Below, piece by piece: positions 40,078 to 49,209 of a DNA stretch of 64,000 nucleotides. This DNA is from Bacteroidales bacterium WCE2008. Its GTDB lineage: Bacteria; Bacteroidota; Bacteroidia; Bacteroidales; UBA932. Each line of letters opens with the position of its first letter. Position 1 is the first letter of the stretch. The notes beneath the pieces are model-generated. The model did no database searches and was not told the DNA's origin. It saw only the letters and a list, made by a program, of their open reading frames with translations. The stretch lies in the NCBI GenBank assembly GCA_900167925.1, contig FUZM01000004.1:62001-126000 (forward strand). Direction: 5' to 3'. The translations under genes and the position numbers were made by a program.

Positions 40078-41544
40078 GCCCAGATACTTACGTACGACAC
40101 AACCTTTATTATCCGTCTCCATTATGAACGGGAGAACGGACAGGTCGAATGCGTCCAGAAGCAGATCAGCCTCCTCCGGGTATAAGCATGTCAGCTTGTC
40201 CATATCGACCAGAACGACACGGACACCCTTCTCCGAAACGACAGAATCGGCAGCGGCAAGTTCAGCCTCGCAGAAAGCGCAGCCGGCAGTATGGAAAAGC
40301 ACATAATTCCGCTTTCCCTTAAGCAACGACCGCAATTTCTTATGGACGGCGGCCGGCTTTCGTCCGGCGCGAAGGACCGTGGCATGGACACGTACATCCG
40401 GAACCCTGGCACCTAATGGAGCTAGCGAGAGCATATGTTTAAGGCTCATGGCCATGTCAACGACCGTCAACGAATCATCGGCAAAGCGCCACACATCCGG
40501 ACGGGACAGGACCATCGAATCGACGACGAAGGCCTCGGCATCCTTGAACGCCTCTCCCCTCTTTCCGGCAAGATAATACAGCATGTCACCGGTCATCTGA
40601 CGGAATCCTGCGGTATCGGCGCTTTCCAGAGTCGCCTCTTCAAGTTTTCCGATAAAATAGCGGATATCAGAGCCGCGCAGCTCATCCCCGAAGCTCTCCA
40701 GCACAGCGTCGAAATAGTCGGCAGACGACTTCGAACCATACCCTACGCCAAGGTCAGGAGTCGCATCCAGCAATTTCTCCAGCGCAGGAGCGTCCAGTCC
40801 GCGGCCTACGATGATCCCGTTCTTGTCGATAAGGAACATGCGGGGAGTCTGAAGCACTCCGTATTTCCGCTGGAAATCCGACTCCAGCGAAGGATCCCTG
40901 AAATGCATGACACGGACTCCGTCAAAAGAAAGGCGGTTCCTGCGGTATTGCGCCCAGGCTTCAGTATTATCGTCCGAATTGAATGCGATAAGGTCGACCG
41001 GATAGCTCTTCCTGCTGAAAAGAGAGTCCATCAGCATAGTCTGAAGACTGCATGTGGCACAGTCCGGAGAATAGATATAAAGGATCCGGTATCTGTCAGA
41101 CAATCCCAGAGGGACCTCTGCCTTTCTGCCGAGACTATCCTCGGCTACCAGACCGGGAGCCTTGCATCCGAGCAGCGACTGTCTGTTGAACTCGGCGAAA
41201 ATCTTCGCATTCATCAGATCTATCTCATCCGGGAAAGAAACCTTGCCGGGAATGAACCAGTTGTCGGCAAGATGGACGGCGACAGCCTCGTCCCCCATAA
41301 GCTTCGACTGCATGAAATGCGAGTAAAGACGTACGGCGACATGGTTTCGTACATCGTCAGTCGTGCACGAAGAAATTAGGAAATCGCACTCGGTCCTCTT
41401 TACATCCAGAGACTCGGTCTCCAGCGCCGCAAAATACTCCTCAAGCTTTGCATCCAGGGCGGCCATCTTGACGGAATCCGCATTCTGGGCGCACAAGGCA
41501 AAAGAAAGCAGAGGAAGAAGGATTATGAGGATTAACCTACGCAT
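40066..41544 (-). CDS. DUF5106-type secreted protein with two thioredoxin-like domains
   Basis: A 492-residue envelope protein with signal MRRLILIILLPLLSFALCAQ. Residues about 25-155 are the helical DUF5106-like part. Residues about 155-285 are a thioredoxin-like domain with CATC in YSPDCATCSLQTML and the cis-Pro loop LQTPRMFLIDK. A second thioredoxin-like unit with CAFC (FHTAGCAFCEAELA) lies at the C-terminus (about 400-490). It may act in disulfide exchange in the periplasm. ATG at 41544 is chosen since it begins the signal peptide; it overlaps the end of coaD by 8 bp. Confidence 0.8.
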   Translation of the reverse strand: MRRLILIILLPLLSFALCAQNADSVKMAALDAKLEEYFAALETESLDVKRTECDFLISSCTTDDVRNHVAVRLYSHFMQSKLMGDEAVAVHLADNWFIPGKVSFPDEIDLMNAKIFAEFNRQSLLGCKAPGLVAEDSLGRKAEVPLGLSDRYRILYIYSPDCATCSLQTMLMDSLFSRKSYPVDLIAFNSDDNTEAWAQYRRNRLSFDGVRVMHFRDPSLESDFQRKYGVLQTPRMFLIDKNGIIVGRGLDAPALEKLLDATPDLGVGYGSKSSADYFDAVLESFGDELRGSDIRYFIGKLEEATLESADTAGFRQMTGDMLYYLAGKRGEAFKDAEAFVVDSMVLSRPDVWRFADDSLTVVDMAMSLKHMLSLAPLGARVPDVRVHATVLRAGRKPAAVHKKLRSLLKGKRNYVLFHTAGCAFCEAELAAADSVVSEKGVRVVLVDMDKLTCLYPEEADLLLDAFDLSVLPFIMETDNKGCVVRKYLGLNK

Positions 41545-42010
41545 CGCGATCCGGAAGAACCACTCCCTCCGGAAGGAAGAGAGAAGTATCCCCCTTATGT
41601 TTAAGGATATCTCTGACGGCTGAAGACGAGATATGCGCGAATTCCTGTGCGGTAGGGATGATGATAGTCTCGATTTCCGGAGCAAGACGGCGGTTGGCAT
41701 CTGCGATGGCCCGCTCGTTCTCGAAATCAAGCATGTTCCTGACGCCCCTTATTATATGGGCGATACCCAGCTCGCGGCAGGTATCGATAGTAAGGTTGTC
41801 GTATTTGATTATCTCGATCCCGTCCATACCGCGGACAGCCTGGCGTATGATATCCATACGCTGATCCATGCTGAAGAATCCGCGTTTGTCCTGGTTGACA
41901 CCGACTGCAATGACGATTTCATCGAACATAGTCAGCGCCCTGCGGAGAATATTCAGATGGCCGGCGGTAAAAGGATCGAAAGATCCCGGGAAAAGTGCTT
42001 TACGTTTCAT
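41537..42010 (-). CDS. coaD: Phosphopantetheine adenylyltransferase
   Basis: Fourth step of coenzyme A synthesis: phosphopantetheine plus ATP to dephospho-CoA. The 157 residues carry the nucleotidyltransferase motif FPGSFDPFTAGHLNILRRA and the ISSSAVRD (ISS-x-x-R) motif near the C-terminus, with HIIRGVRNMLDFENE between. Overlaps ung by 4 bp upstream and the DUF5106 gene by 8 bp downstream, in a lon-ung-coaD-DUF5106 operon. Confidence 0.96.
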   Translation of the reverse strand: MKRKALFPGSFDPFTAGHLNILRRALTMFDEIVIAVGVNQDKRGFFSMDQRMDIIRQAVRGMDGIEIIKYDNLTIDTCRELGIAHIIRGVRNMLDFENERAIADANRRLAPEIETIIIPTAQEFAHISSSAVRDILKHKGDTSLFLPEGVVLPDRDA

Positions 42011-42675
42011 AATTTCCAGTCGATAGGGGTTTTGCCCTCTTTTATGAGAAGTTCGTTAGTCTTAGAAAAATGTCTGCACCCGAAGAAGGCTCCCCCGGCA
42101 AGCGGAGAAGGATGGGCGGCTTCGAGTACATAATGGCGGGACGTATCTATGAGTTCCTTCTTTCCGCGGGCGAAATTACCCCAGAGCAGGAACACGACCC
42201 CGTTGCAGCGGTCTGAGATGCACTTGATCACGGCATCCGTAAACTCCTGCCAGCCGATAGCCTTGTGCGAGCCGGCGACTCCGGCCTGAACTGTCAGCAT
42301 GGCGTTCAGCAGAAGCACGCCCTGACGGGCCCAGCCTTCAAGATTCGGGCTTCCGCTCATAGTTATGCCCAGATCCGTCTGGATCTCCTTGAATATATTC
42401 TTCAGGGACGGAGGAGCCGGCACGTCCGACGGCACGGAGAACGAAAGTCCCATGGCCTGGCGGGGCCCATGATACGGATCCTGGCCTAGGATAACGACTT
42501 TCACCTCCGGCAGCGGAGTGAGTTCGAATGCCCTGAATATCAGGCCCCCGGGAGGATAGATGACCTTTCCGGCCTCTTTTTCATTATGCAGAAAACGCAC
42601 CAGCGAGGCGAAGTACGGTTTTTCGAACTCGTCGCGCAGTGCGTCTTTCCAAGTCTGTTCTATCTTAACGTCCAT
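42007..42675 (-). CDS. ung: Uracil-DNA glycosylase
   Basis: Removes uracil from DNA in base excision repair. The 222-residue protein has the family-1 water-activating motif GQDPYHGPRQA (catalytic Asp and His), LLLNAMLTV, and the minor-groove loop motif AAHPSPLAGG. Length and motifs are normal. It shares one base with the end of lon and overlaps coaD by 4 bp, so it is translated from the lon transcript. Confidence 0.96.
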   Translation of the reverse strand: MDVKIEQTWKDALRDEFEKPYFASLVRFLHNEKEAGKVIYPPGGLIFRAFELTPLPEVKVVILGQDPYHGPRQAMGLSFSVPSDVPAPPSLKNIFKEIQTDLGITMSGSPNLEGWARQGVLLLNAMLTVQAGVAGSHKAIGWQEFTDAVIKCISDRCNGVVFLLWGNFARGKKELIDTSRHYVLEAAHPSPLAGGAFFGCRHFSKTNELLIKEGKTPIDWKL

Positions 42676-45080
42676 TATTCGAAGATATATCCGATTACGT
42701 CGTCAATTGTCTTGACATACACAAAGGTAAGACCTTTTACGTAAATTTCCTTGATATCTTCAATATCTTTCCTGTTTTCTTCAGAAATGATTATGGTAGA
42801 GACTCCCGCTCTCTTTGCCGCAAGAATCTTCTCCTTGATGCCGCCTACAGGCAGGACACGTCCCCTCAGGGTCATTTCTCCGGTCATGGCGATTCCGCTG
42901 CGGACTTTCTTTCCGCGGAGGGCTGACACCATCGAGCTGACCATGGTGATTCCGGCCGAAGGACCGTCCTTAGGAACGGCTCCTTCAGGGACATGGACAT
43001 GGACATCCTTCTTCGCGAATTCTTCCGAAGCAAGGCCGGCGAGCTGCGGATGAGCCTTGATATACTGATAGCCGATAGTGGCGGACTCTTTCATGACATC
43101 GCCGAGATTTCCCGTCATTGTCAGGACTCCCTTGCCATCGCTGACGGAAGTCTCTATGAACAGTATCTCGCCGCCCATGGAGGTCCATGCGAGACCGGTC
43201 ACGACGCCGGGAGCCTCGTTGCCCTTCTGGCTGTCGTGGAAGGCCGTCTGCAGGCCGAGATACTCTTTGAGATGCTCTTTCTTTATGGTCTTCGGATAGT
43301 CCTCGCCGAGGGCCATCTTCTTGGCAGAGACTCTGGCGATACGGGCGATCTGCTTCTCCAGGCCGCGGACGCCTGACTCATGGGTATATTTGTCGATGAT
43401 CTCTTCAAGGGCAGCCTTGTCGATCTTCAGTTCCTTCTTAGGGATTCCATGCTCCTCGAGCTGCTTAGGCACGAGGAACTTCTTGGCGATCTGGACCTTC
43501 TCCTCTGCCAGGTAACCGGTCACATTGATAAGCTCCATCCTGTCGAGCAGAGCCGGCTGGATGCCGTTTATAGTATTGGCCGTTGTTATGAACATTACGT
43601 TCGAAAGGTCGTAATCGATATCGAGATAGTTGTCGTGGAAAGCCGTGTTCTGCTCCGGGTCGAGGACCTCGAGAAGGGCGGAAGACGGATCGCCTTTGAA
43701 GTCGCTTCCGAGTTTGTCGATCTCGTCGAGAACCATTACCGGGTTGGAAGTGCCGGCCTTGTTGATGCCGTTAAGGATACGTCCCGGAAGGGCGCCTATG
43801 TATGTTTTCCTGTGGCCACGGATCTCGGCCTCGTCATGCATGCCGCCAAGGGAGATACGGACATACTTGCGTCCGAGGGCCCTGGCGATCGACTTTCCGA
43901 GGCTTGTCTTGCCGACTCCCGGAGGGCCGTAGAGGCAGAGGATCGGGGATTTCATGTTACCCTTCAGCTTGAGGACGGCGAGATACTCGATGATCCTGTC
44001 CTTGACGTTCTCGAGTCCGAAATGATCCTCGTCTAGCACCTTCTGGGCATGTTTCAGGTCGAGATTGTCGTCTGAAGTATGATACCACGGCAGGTCGATC
44101 ATGAACTGCAGGAAGTTGTACTGGATACTGTATTCCGGAGTCGAAGGATTGAATCTCTCGAGCTTTGCGAGTTCCTTTTCGAAGGTCTCCCCTACGGATG
44201 CAGGCCACTCTTTCTTCTCGGCAGCCTCGCGGAAGCGGGCGATGTCGTCCATCTCATCCATGCCGAGCTCCTCCTGGATCGTACGGAGCTGATTGTTAAG
44301 GAAATACTCGCGCTGCTGCTGGTCGAGCTCGGTCTTGACCTTGGAGCTGATCTCCTGCTTGAGTCTCTGGATCTCGAGCTGACGGCTGAGCACGCCGAGA
44401 AGAGCCATGGCCCTTTCCTTGACGTCGTCATATTTCAGCAGGTCGACTTTTTCCATGAAATCGTCCATGTCGATCGTCGTAGCGATGAAATTGACGAGGA
44501 AATTGAAGTCGTCGATGTTCTTGAGGGCCTCGAGGGCCTCCTTAGGAACGAACGAAGACGAACGGATGATGCTTGACGCATTCTCCTTGAGGATATCGGC
44601 TATGACCGGAACTTTCGAGTCGTTCTGCGGCAGGATATCGTCGAGATAGCTGACTCTTGCCATGTGGTAAGGATCGGTGTCCGTCAGTTCCAGCATGCGG
44701 AGACGCTTGTAGCCCTGAAGAAGCGCCGTGACAGTGCCGTCAGGCATCTCGAAAGTCTTCAGGACCTTTACGACAGTACCGAATTCCGAGAAGTCGGCGA
44801 GAGACAGCGGGTTCTCCTCGGCGACATTCTTCTGAGGGACTGCGCCTATGAACATGCCGTTTCCCTGGGCCTTGTCGACGAGAAGCATAGACTTCTCGCG
44901 GCCGATAGTTATAGGGAAGACGACACCCGGAAAGATCACGGCGTTGCGGAGTGCCAGGATCGGAAGGGATCCCGGGAGTTCCGAGGCGTCGAAGTTGAGA
45001 GCGGGCTCTCCAGACATTACCGGTATTATATTGACCTCGTGGGACGAGGCAGGAAACATTTCTTTATTAAAATCTATCAT
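42675..45080 (-). CDS. lon: ATP-dependent Lon protease
   Basis: Cytoplasmic AAA+ serine protease for damaged and regulatory proteins. The 801-residue chain has the LON substrate domain (about 25-230, LPILALRNAVIFPGVVFPI), the ATPase with Walker A YGPPGVGKTSLGKS and Walker B MVLDEIDKLG, and the protease domain with Ser in PKDGPSAGITM and the catalytic Lys in MTGEMTLRGRVLPVGGIKEK (cut to RGRVLPVGGIKEK). It has its own promoter in the divergent region with the HU gene and a leader of about 90 nt that contains a small CTGAC/GTCAG hairpin (45109-45123). Confidence 0.97.
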   Translation of the reverse strand: MIDFNKEMFPASSHEVNIIPVMSGEPALNFDASELPGSLPILALRNAVIFPGVVFPITIGREKSMLLVDKAQGNGMFIGAVPQKNVAEENPLSLADFSEFGTVVKVLKTFEMPDGTVTALLQGYKRLRMLELTDTDPYHMARVSYLDDILPQNDSKVPVIADILKENASSIIRSSSFVPKEALEALKNIDDFNFLVNFIATTIDMDDFMEKVDLLKYDDVKERAMALLGVLSRQLEIQRLKQEISSKVKTELDQQQREYFLNNQLRTIQEELGMDEMDDIARFREAAEKKEWPASVGETFEKELAKLERFNPSTPEYSIQYNFLQFMIDLPWYHTSDDNLDLKHAQKVLDEDHFGLENVKDRIIEYLAVLKLKGNMKSPILCLYGPPGVGKTSLGKSIARALGRKYVRISLGGMHDEAEIRGHRKTYIGALPGRILNGINKAGTSNPVMVLDEIDKLGSDFKGDPSSALLEVLDPEQNTAFHDNYLDIDYDLSNVMFITTANTINGIQPALLDRMELINVTGYLAEEKVQIAKKFLVPKQLEEHGIPKKELKIDKAALEEIIDKYTHESGVRGLEKQIARIARVSAKKMALGEDYPKTIKKEHLKEYLGLQTAFHDSQKGNEAPGVVTGLAWTSMGGEILFIETSVSDGKGVLTMTGNLGDVMKESATIGYQYIKAHPQLAGLASEEFAKKDVHVHVPEGAVPKDGPSAGITMVSSMVSALRGKKVRSGIAMTGEMTLRGRVLPVGGIKEKILAAKRAGVSTIIISEENRKDIEDIKEIYVKGLTFVYVKTIDDVIGYIFE

Positions 45081-45177
45081 AATTTATCAGTGTATACAAT
45101 CCCCCCTGCTGACATTTTGTCAGAGAAGGATGGCGTTTTTAAGGCAGATACTATATTGTCAACCTTTATGCCAAGCA

Positions 45178-45207
45178 CAAAGGTAACATCAAAATATGTA
45201 AGACAAA
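45178..45207 (-). promoter_or_regulatory. lon promoter, TTTG-N18-TACCTTTG
   Basis: Minus strand: TTTG at 45204-45207, 18 bp spacer, TACCTTTG at 45178-45185. Start expected near 45171. Divergent from the HU promoter, whose -33 box is 18 bp away. Confidence 0.8.
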
Positions 45208-45224
45208 GATTTTTAACGAAATAA

Positions 45225-45255
45225 TTTGGCCTATGCAAAAAAAAGTCTATATTTG
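45225..45255 (+). promoter_or_regulatory. HU gene promoter, TTTG-N19-TATATTTG
   Basis: TTTG at 45225-45228, 19 bp spacer, TATATTTG at 45248-45255; one of the clearest matches in the window. Start near 45262, leader about 41 nt with no SD sequence. Confidence 0.88.
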
Positions 45256-45302
45256 CAGTCTTAAAATTTGCACACACATAACTTTATATAAATTACTCTA
45301 TT

Positions 45303-45575
45303 ATGACTAAGGCAGAGATCGTTAATGAAGTAGCAAAAGCTACCGGTATTGAGAAACTGGCAGTACAGTCAGTCGTTGAATCTTTTATGGAAAGTGTAGA
45401 GGCTTCACTTGCGAAGGGTGAACCGGTTTATCTTCGTGGCTTCGGCAGCTTCATTATCAAGCACCGCGCTGAGAAGGCAGCAAGGAACATCACCAAGAAT
45501 ACTACCCTTACCATTCCAGCTCACAATATCCCGGCTTTCAAGCCAGCAAAGGTATTCGTAAGCAAGGTTAAGTAA
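45303..45575 (+). CDS. HU family DNA-binding protein
   Basis: Small histone-like protein of 90 residues that bends DNA. It shows the HU/IHF fold: N-terminal helices (MTKAEIVNEVAKATGIEK), the turn FGSFIIKHRAEKAARN and the beta-arm with the intercalating proline region TIPAHNIPAFKPAKVF. It cannot be split into HU or IHF from sequence alone. Followed 43 bp later by the tiny mS38-like gene, probably on the same transcript, then a double hairpin with terminator. Confidence 0.95.
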   Translation: MTKAEIVNEVAKATGIEKLAVQSVVESFMESVEASLAKGEPVYLRGFGSFIIKHRAEKAARNITKNTTLTIPAHNIPAFKPAKVFVSKVK

Positions 45576-45618
45576 TTACCGGTATAATATTTAATAATTT
45601 TTTAACTTTTTTTCAATT

Positions 45619-45708
45619 ATGCCAAGCGGTAAGAAAAGAAAGAGACATAAAATGGCGACACACAAGCGCAAAAAACGCTTGCGTAAGAATAGACACAAGA
45701 AGAAATAA
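45619..45708 (+). CDS. 29-residue mS38 (AURKAIP1/COX24)-like ribosomal small protein
   Basis: ATG at 45619, TAA at 45706-45708. The product begins MPSGKKRKRHKMATHKRKKR and ends LRKNRHKKK, 29 residues of which about two-thirds are Lys, Arg or His. It matches a conserved Bacteroidota mini-protein carrying the AURKAIP1/COX24 signature, related to mitochondrial mS38 and to the mycobacterial small-subunit protein bS22. It probably binds rRNA in the 30S subunit. It sits between HU and a terminator. Too short for most gene finders. Confidence 0.85.
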   Translation: MPSGKKRKRHKMATHKRKKRLRKNRHKKK

Positions 45709-45725
45709 TTCTCCTGTGTCTGCCA

Positions 45726-45780
45726 TTTTAGCAGTCTGCTAAAAGAGAAGGGCCGACAGTGAGATCTGGACGGCCCTTTT
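45726..45780 (+). terminator. Hairpin followed by rho-independent terminator after the HU operon
   Basis: First hairpin TTTTAGCA-GTC-TGCTAAAA (45726-45744), then stem AAGGGCCG/CGGCCCTT (45748-45755/45771-45778) followed by T-rich sequence. It separates HU and the mini-protein from rng. Confidence 0.85.
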
Positions 45781-45803
45781 GTTATTGTTTCACAAATTAT
45801 CCA

Positions 45804-47375
45804 ATGGATTCTGAAAAGGAACTACTCAAAGACCTGATCGTTGACGTTCAGGCCACTGAAGTTCAGATAGCCTTACAGGAAAATCACAGGCTTATCGAAC
45901 TGAACAAAGAGTCCAGCTCGGGTCGCAGCTTCGCTGTAGGTGATGCCTACCTCGGAAGAGTAAAGAAAGTGATGCCTGCACTCAACGCTGCCTTTGTGGA
46001 TATCGGTGACGAGAAAGAGGCTTTCATCCATTATCTGGACCTCGGACTTTATTTCGGCGCTTTCGACGAGTTCGTCAAGAAGACAAACCCTAATACCAAC
46101 CCGTCGAGGCTATTCGGAAGCATTAAGCTCGGTCCTATCCTCGAAAAGGAAGGCCGGATCGAGAATGTGCTCACCCAGGGCCAGATGATAATAGTCCAGA
46201 TAGTCAAGGAGCCTATCTCCACAAAGGGATCACGACTGACCGCAGAGATTTCATTGGCAGGACGAAACATAGTACTGCTTCCCTTCGCCGAGAAGGTAAG
46301 CATATCCCAGAAAATCTCCTCCAAGGAGGAGAAGAAGAGACTTGAGACACTTGTCAGGAGTATTCTTCCCAAGAATTACGGTGCAATCATCCGCACCGCG
46401 GCTGAAGGCAAGAACGCAGCTATTCTGGTTGCAGAGCTGAAGTCGCTTATCGGTAAATGGGAAGATTCCTGGGAAAATCTCTCGAAGAACAAGAGCATAC
46501 AGCCTCTGTTTACAGAGTACAGCAAGACCACTACAATTCTGAGAGACCTGCTTAACGACTCTTTCTCGAACATCTATGTGAACAACGAGAAAGAATACGA
46601 AGAGATCAGAAGGTATATCTCCCTTATTTCTCCGGAACAGGAGAAGATAGTAAAGCTCTATCAGGGAAAGGAACCTATCTTCGACCACTTCGAGATCACA
46701 AGACAGATAAAGAGTTCTTTCGGAAAGGTGGTACCGCTCAAACAGGGAGCCTATCTTGTAATCGAGACGACAGAAGCCTTAAACGTTGTTGACGTCAACA
46801 GTGGCATCCGTGCCAAGACAAAGGAACAGGAAGAGAACACCTTTGAAGTCAACAAGTTTGCGGCGGAAGAGATCGCAAGACAGCTGAGACTCCGCGATAT
46901 GGGAGGAATAGTGATTGTGGACTTCATCGATATGGAATCGGTAGAGCACAGGAACAACCTCTTCAAGTACATGCAGGAGCTTATGAGCAAAGACAGGGCT
47001 AAGCACAATGTGCTGCCGCTGACAAAGTTCGGTCTTATGCAGATCACCCGCCAGCGCGTACGGCCGGTAACCGAGATCAACACGACGGAAGTCTGCCCGG
47101 TATGCCACGGTACAGGAAAAATAGCATCAAGCCTGCTCATCGACGAGCAGATTGAACGAAGGCTTTCCTACTACGTAAATGACAAGGGAATCAGGAACTT
47201 CACTCTGAAGGTAAGCCCTATTTTAGGGGCATATATTACCCGAGGCCTGTTCAACTCTTATGTAGGCAAGTGGAAGAAAAAGTACAAATGCAAGATCAAA
47301 GTGGTAGAAATTACCGATTTTGCAGTTCTGCAGAATGAACTATTCAACGAAAAAGGGGACAAACTTGATTCATAA
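45804..47375 (+). CDS. rng: Ribonuclease E/G family endoribonuclease
   Basis: Processes rRNA precursors and mRNA by single-strand endonucleolytic cuts. The 523-residue protein has an S1 domain (VGDAYLGRVKKVMPALNAAF), the 5'-sensor/DNase I-like catalytic region with VVDVNSGIRA and GGIVIVDFIDM (metal-binding acids), and the zinc-link EVCPVCHGTGK. It ends soon after the catalytic core, so it is RNase G-like without the RNase E scaffold tail. ATG 45804 (MDSEKELLKDL) lies just after the preceding terminator; the open frame extends upstream but through that terminator. Confidence 0.93.
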   Translation: MDSEKELLKDLIVDVQATEVQIALQENHRLIELNKESSSGRSFAVGDAYLGRVKKVMPALNAAFVDIGDEKEAFIHYLDLGLYFGAFDEFVKKTNPNTNPSRLFGSIKLGPILEKEGRIENVLTQGQMIIVQIVKEPISTKGSRLTAEISLAGRNIVLLPFAEKVSISQKISSKEEKKRLETLVRSILPKNYGAIIRTAAEGKNAAILVAELKSLIGKWEDSWENLSKNKSIQPLFTEYSKTTTILRDLLNDSFSNIYVNNEKEYEEIRRYISLISPEQEKIVKLYQGKEPIFDHFEITRQIKSSFGKVVPLKQGAYLVIETTEALNVVDVNSGIRAKTKEQEENTFEVNKFAAEEIARQLRLRDMGGIVIVDFIDMESVEHRNNLFKYMQELMSKDRAKHNVLPLTKFGLMQITRQRVRPVTEINTTEVCPVCHGTGKIASSLLIDEQIERRLSYYVNDKGIRNFTLKVSPILGAYITRGLFNSYVGKWKKKYKCKIKVVEITDFAVLQNELFNEKGDKLDS

Positions 47376-47391
47376 AGGGTGTCCCCCTTTT
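47355..47391. terminator. Bidirectional terminator between rng and rluD
   Basis: Stem GGGGACA/TGTCCCC (47355-47361/47380-47386) flanked by an A run on the left and a T run on the right, so it works on both strands. The rng stop codon lies in its loop. Confidence 0.8.
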
Positions 47392-47392
47392 T

Positions 47393-48424
47393 TTATTCTT
47401 TCGGCATGTCGCCGGCATACTTGCGCCACTTCTCCAGCAGCGCGGTCATGTCCTCCGGAAGCGGAGAATCGAAGCTGACCGGCTTTCCCGTGCGAGGGTG
47501 CACGAAACCCAGAGTCTTTGCATGCAGCGCCTGACGCGGGCAAATCTCGAAACAGTTCTGGATGAACTGCTTATATTTCGCATAGATAGTCCCCTTGCGG
47601 ATCTCCGCCCCGCCGTATCTGGCATCATTGAAAAGAGGATGACCTATATAGGACATGTGTACCCTGATCTGGTGGGTACGTCCGGTCTCCAGGCGGCATT
47701 CCACCACGGTAACGAATCCGAAACGCTCAAGCACCTTGTAATGAGTTACGGCATGCTTTCCCTTGTCCTCCTCCTGATATACGCGGAACTTGAGGCGGTC
47801 GTTAGGGTCCCTGCCGATATTACCGACAATCGTACCCTCGTCCTCCTTTATGTTCCCCCAGACGACGGCGACATACTTCCTCTCTATCGAATGGACAAAG
47901 AACTGCTGCGCCAGATTGAGCTGGGCCTCGTCATTCTTGGCCACGACCAGCAGGCCTGAAGTGTCCATGTCGATTCTATGGACAAGAATACCCATCCTGT
48001 CGTCCTCGGCATCCGGTCCCTGGCTGATCCCGAGATGGTAGGCCAGAGCATTGATGAGAGTGCCGTCGAAATGGCCATGGCCCGGATGGACAACCATTCC
48101 GGCCGGCTTGTTGACAATCAGGAAATCATCATCTTCATATACGATATTCAGGGGAATATTCTCCGGCAGGACCTCGAAGCCGTGGCGCTCATATGGCATC
48201 ACGAAACGGATGACATCGCCCGGGCGTACGATGACATTGGCCTTTGCGACTTTGTCATTGACGCGGACATATCCGCTCTTGATGGCATTCTGCACCCTGT
48301 GTCTCGATGTATCCTCGAGATGGCAGGCCATATATTTGTCCACCCTCATCGGGGTCTGTCCGGGATCGACGTTGAGCCTGAAGTGCTCGAACATTCCGTC
48401 GTCCTGAAGATCGTCGAATTCCAT
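47393..48424 (-). CDS. rluD: RluA/RluD family 23S rRNA pseudouridine synthase
   Basis: Isomerises uridines to pseudouridine in large-subunit rRNA. The 343-residue protein has an N-terminal S4 domain (about 20-85, MRVDKYMACHLEDTSRHRVQ) and the catalytic motif VHRIDMDTSGLLVVAK with its Asp near residue 155, plus GRTHQIRVHMSYIGHP. It follows the PASTA protein with a 1 bp gap. Assignment to RluD among RluA relatives is by the S4 domain and general resemblance. Confidence 0.9.
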   Translation of the reverse strand: MEFDDLQDDGMFEHFRLNVDPGQTPMRVDKYMACHLEDTSRHRVQNAIKSGYVRVNDKVAKANVIVRPGDVIRFVMPYERHGFEVLPENIPLNIVYEDDDFLIVNKPAGMVVHPGHGHFDGTLINALAYHLGISQGPDAEDDRMGILVHRIDMDTSGLLVVAKNDEAQLNLAQQFFVHSIERKYVAVVWGNIKEDEGTIVGNIGRDPNDRLKFRVYQEEDKGKHAVTHYKVLERFGFVTVVECRLETGRTHQIRVHMSYIGHPLFNDARYGGAEIRKGTIYAKYKQFIQNCFEICPRQALHAKTLGFVHPRTGKPVSFDSPLPEDMTALLEKWRKYAGDMPKE

Positions 48425-48425
48425 A

Positions 48426-49208
48426 TTATTTCTTCATTATTGTCTTGGCCGGATCGACCGAGAGATAAAGAGTGACATCGGAGCCCATCACAATCGGGGC
48501 CATCGAGGCCTCCGGTCCCTGACGGACTACTATGGCATCAAGCGAATCGGAATAGTTCTTGACGCTTTCGTCGAAGATAAGCCTCTTGATATTCAGCGAG
48601 TTGTCATGCACTACGTCGACAGCACGCAGATACTTGAGTCCCTTGACATCAGGGATATAAGTCTGACTATCGCTGGAGTTGAGTCCGACTACCAGATTGA
48701 CGGCGGTTCCGCTCTCGATCATACGGCCCGGAGTAATCTCCATATTGCCGACGAGCTGACGGAGCACATTGTTGGTAGCGATATCGCTGACATACATGAG
48801 TTTGCCGAGGACAAGTCCCCTTGACGAGAGTTCCGCCTTGGCCTGCCTCATCGAATAGCCAACGAGGTTAGGCATCTGGACCTTCTTAGGGGTCACGGAA
48901 TTGATCGTAAGGAGGATACGGCGTCCTTTCTTGACTTTGCTGCCCGGCTTAGGATTCTGGCTGTATACCAGTCCCCTGCCCATCCTGCGGATATATACAG
49001 AGTCCACGACTTCTATACGCATTCCGTCGACGGAGGCAGTATAAGTAGCTTCGGATATCTTCATATTGGTGAAGTCCGGCACGACCAGTTCCTTACCGTG
49101 ACGGGTAAGCAGATTGAGGAAAAGTGCCGATACCAGCACAAGCGCGAGTAACAGACCTATCGCCAGCAACAGGTTCTTTACAATCCAGTTTTTCAGTATT
49201 TCAGGCAT
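48426..49208 (-). CDS. Membrane protein with three PASTA domains
   Basis: A 260-residue protein with one N-terminal membrane helix (NLLLAIGLLLALVLVSALFL) and three PASTA repeats facing the periplasm: VVPDFTNMKISEATYTASV, MPNLVGYSMRQAKAELSSRG and IPDVKGLKYLRAVDVVHDN. PASTA domains bind peptidoglycan or muropeptides in kinases and penicillin-binding proteins, but no kinase or transpeptidase domain is attached here. In Bacteroidetes such proteins commonly precede rluD, as seen here. Function unknown beyond likely cell-wall contact. Confidence 0.88.
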   Translation of the reverse strand: MPEILKNWIVKNLLLAIGLLLALVLVSALFLNLLTRHGKELVVPDFTNMKISEATYTASVDGMRIEVVDSVYIRRMGRGLVYSQNPKPGSKVKKGRRILLTINSVTPKKVQMPNLVGYSMRQAKAELSSRGLVLGKLMYVSDIATNNVLRQLVGNMEITPGRMIESGTAVNLVVGLNSSDSQTYIPDVKGLKYLRAVDVVHDNSLNIKRLIFDESVKNYSDSLDAIVVRQGPEASMAPIVMGSDVTLYLSVDPAKTIMKK

Positions 49209-49209
49209 A

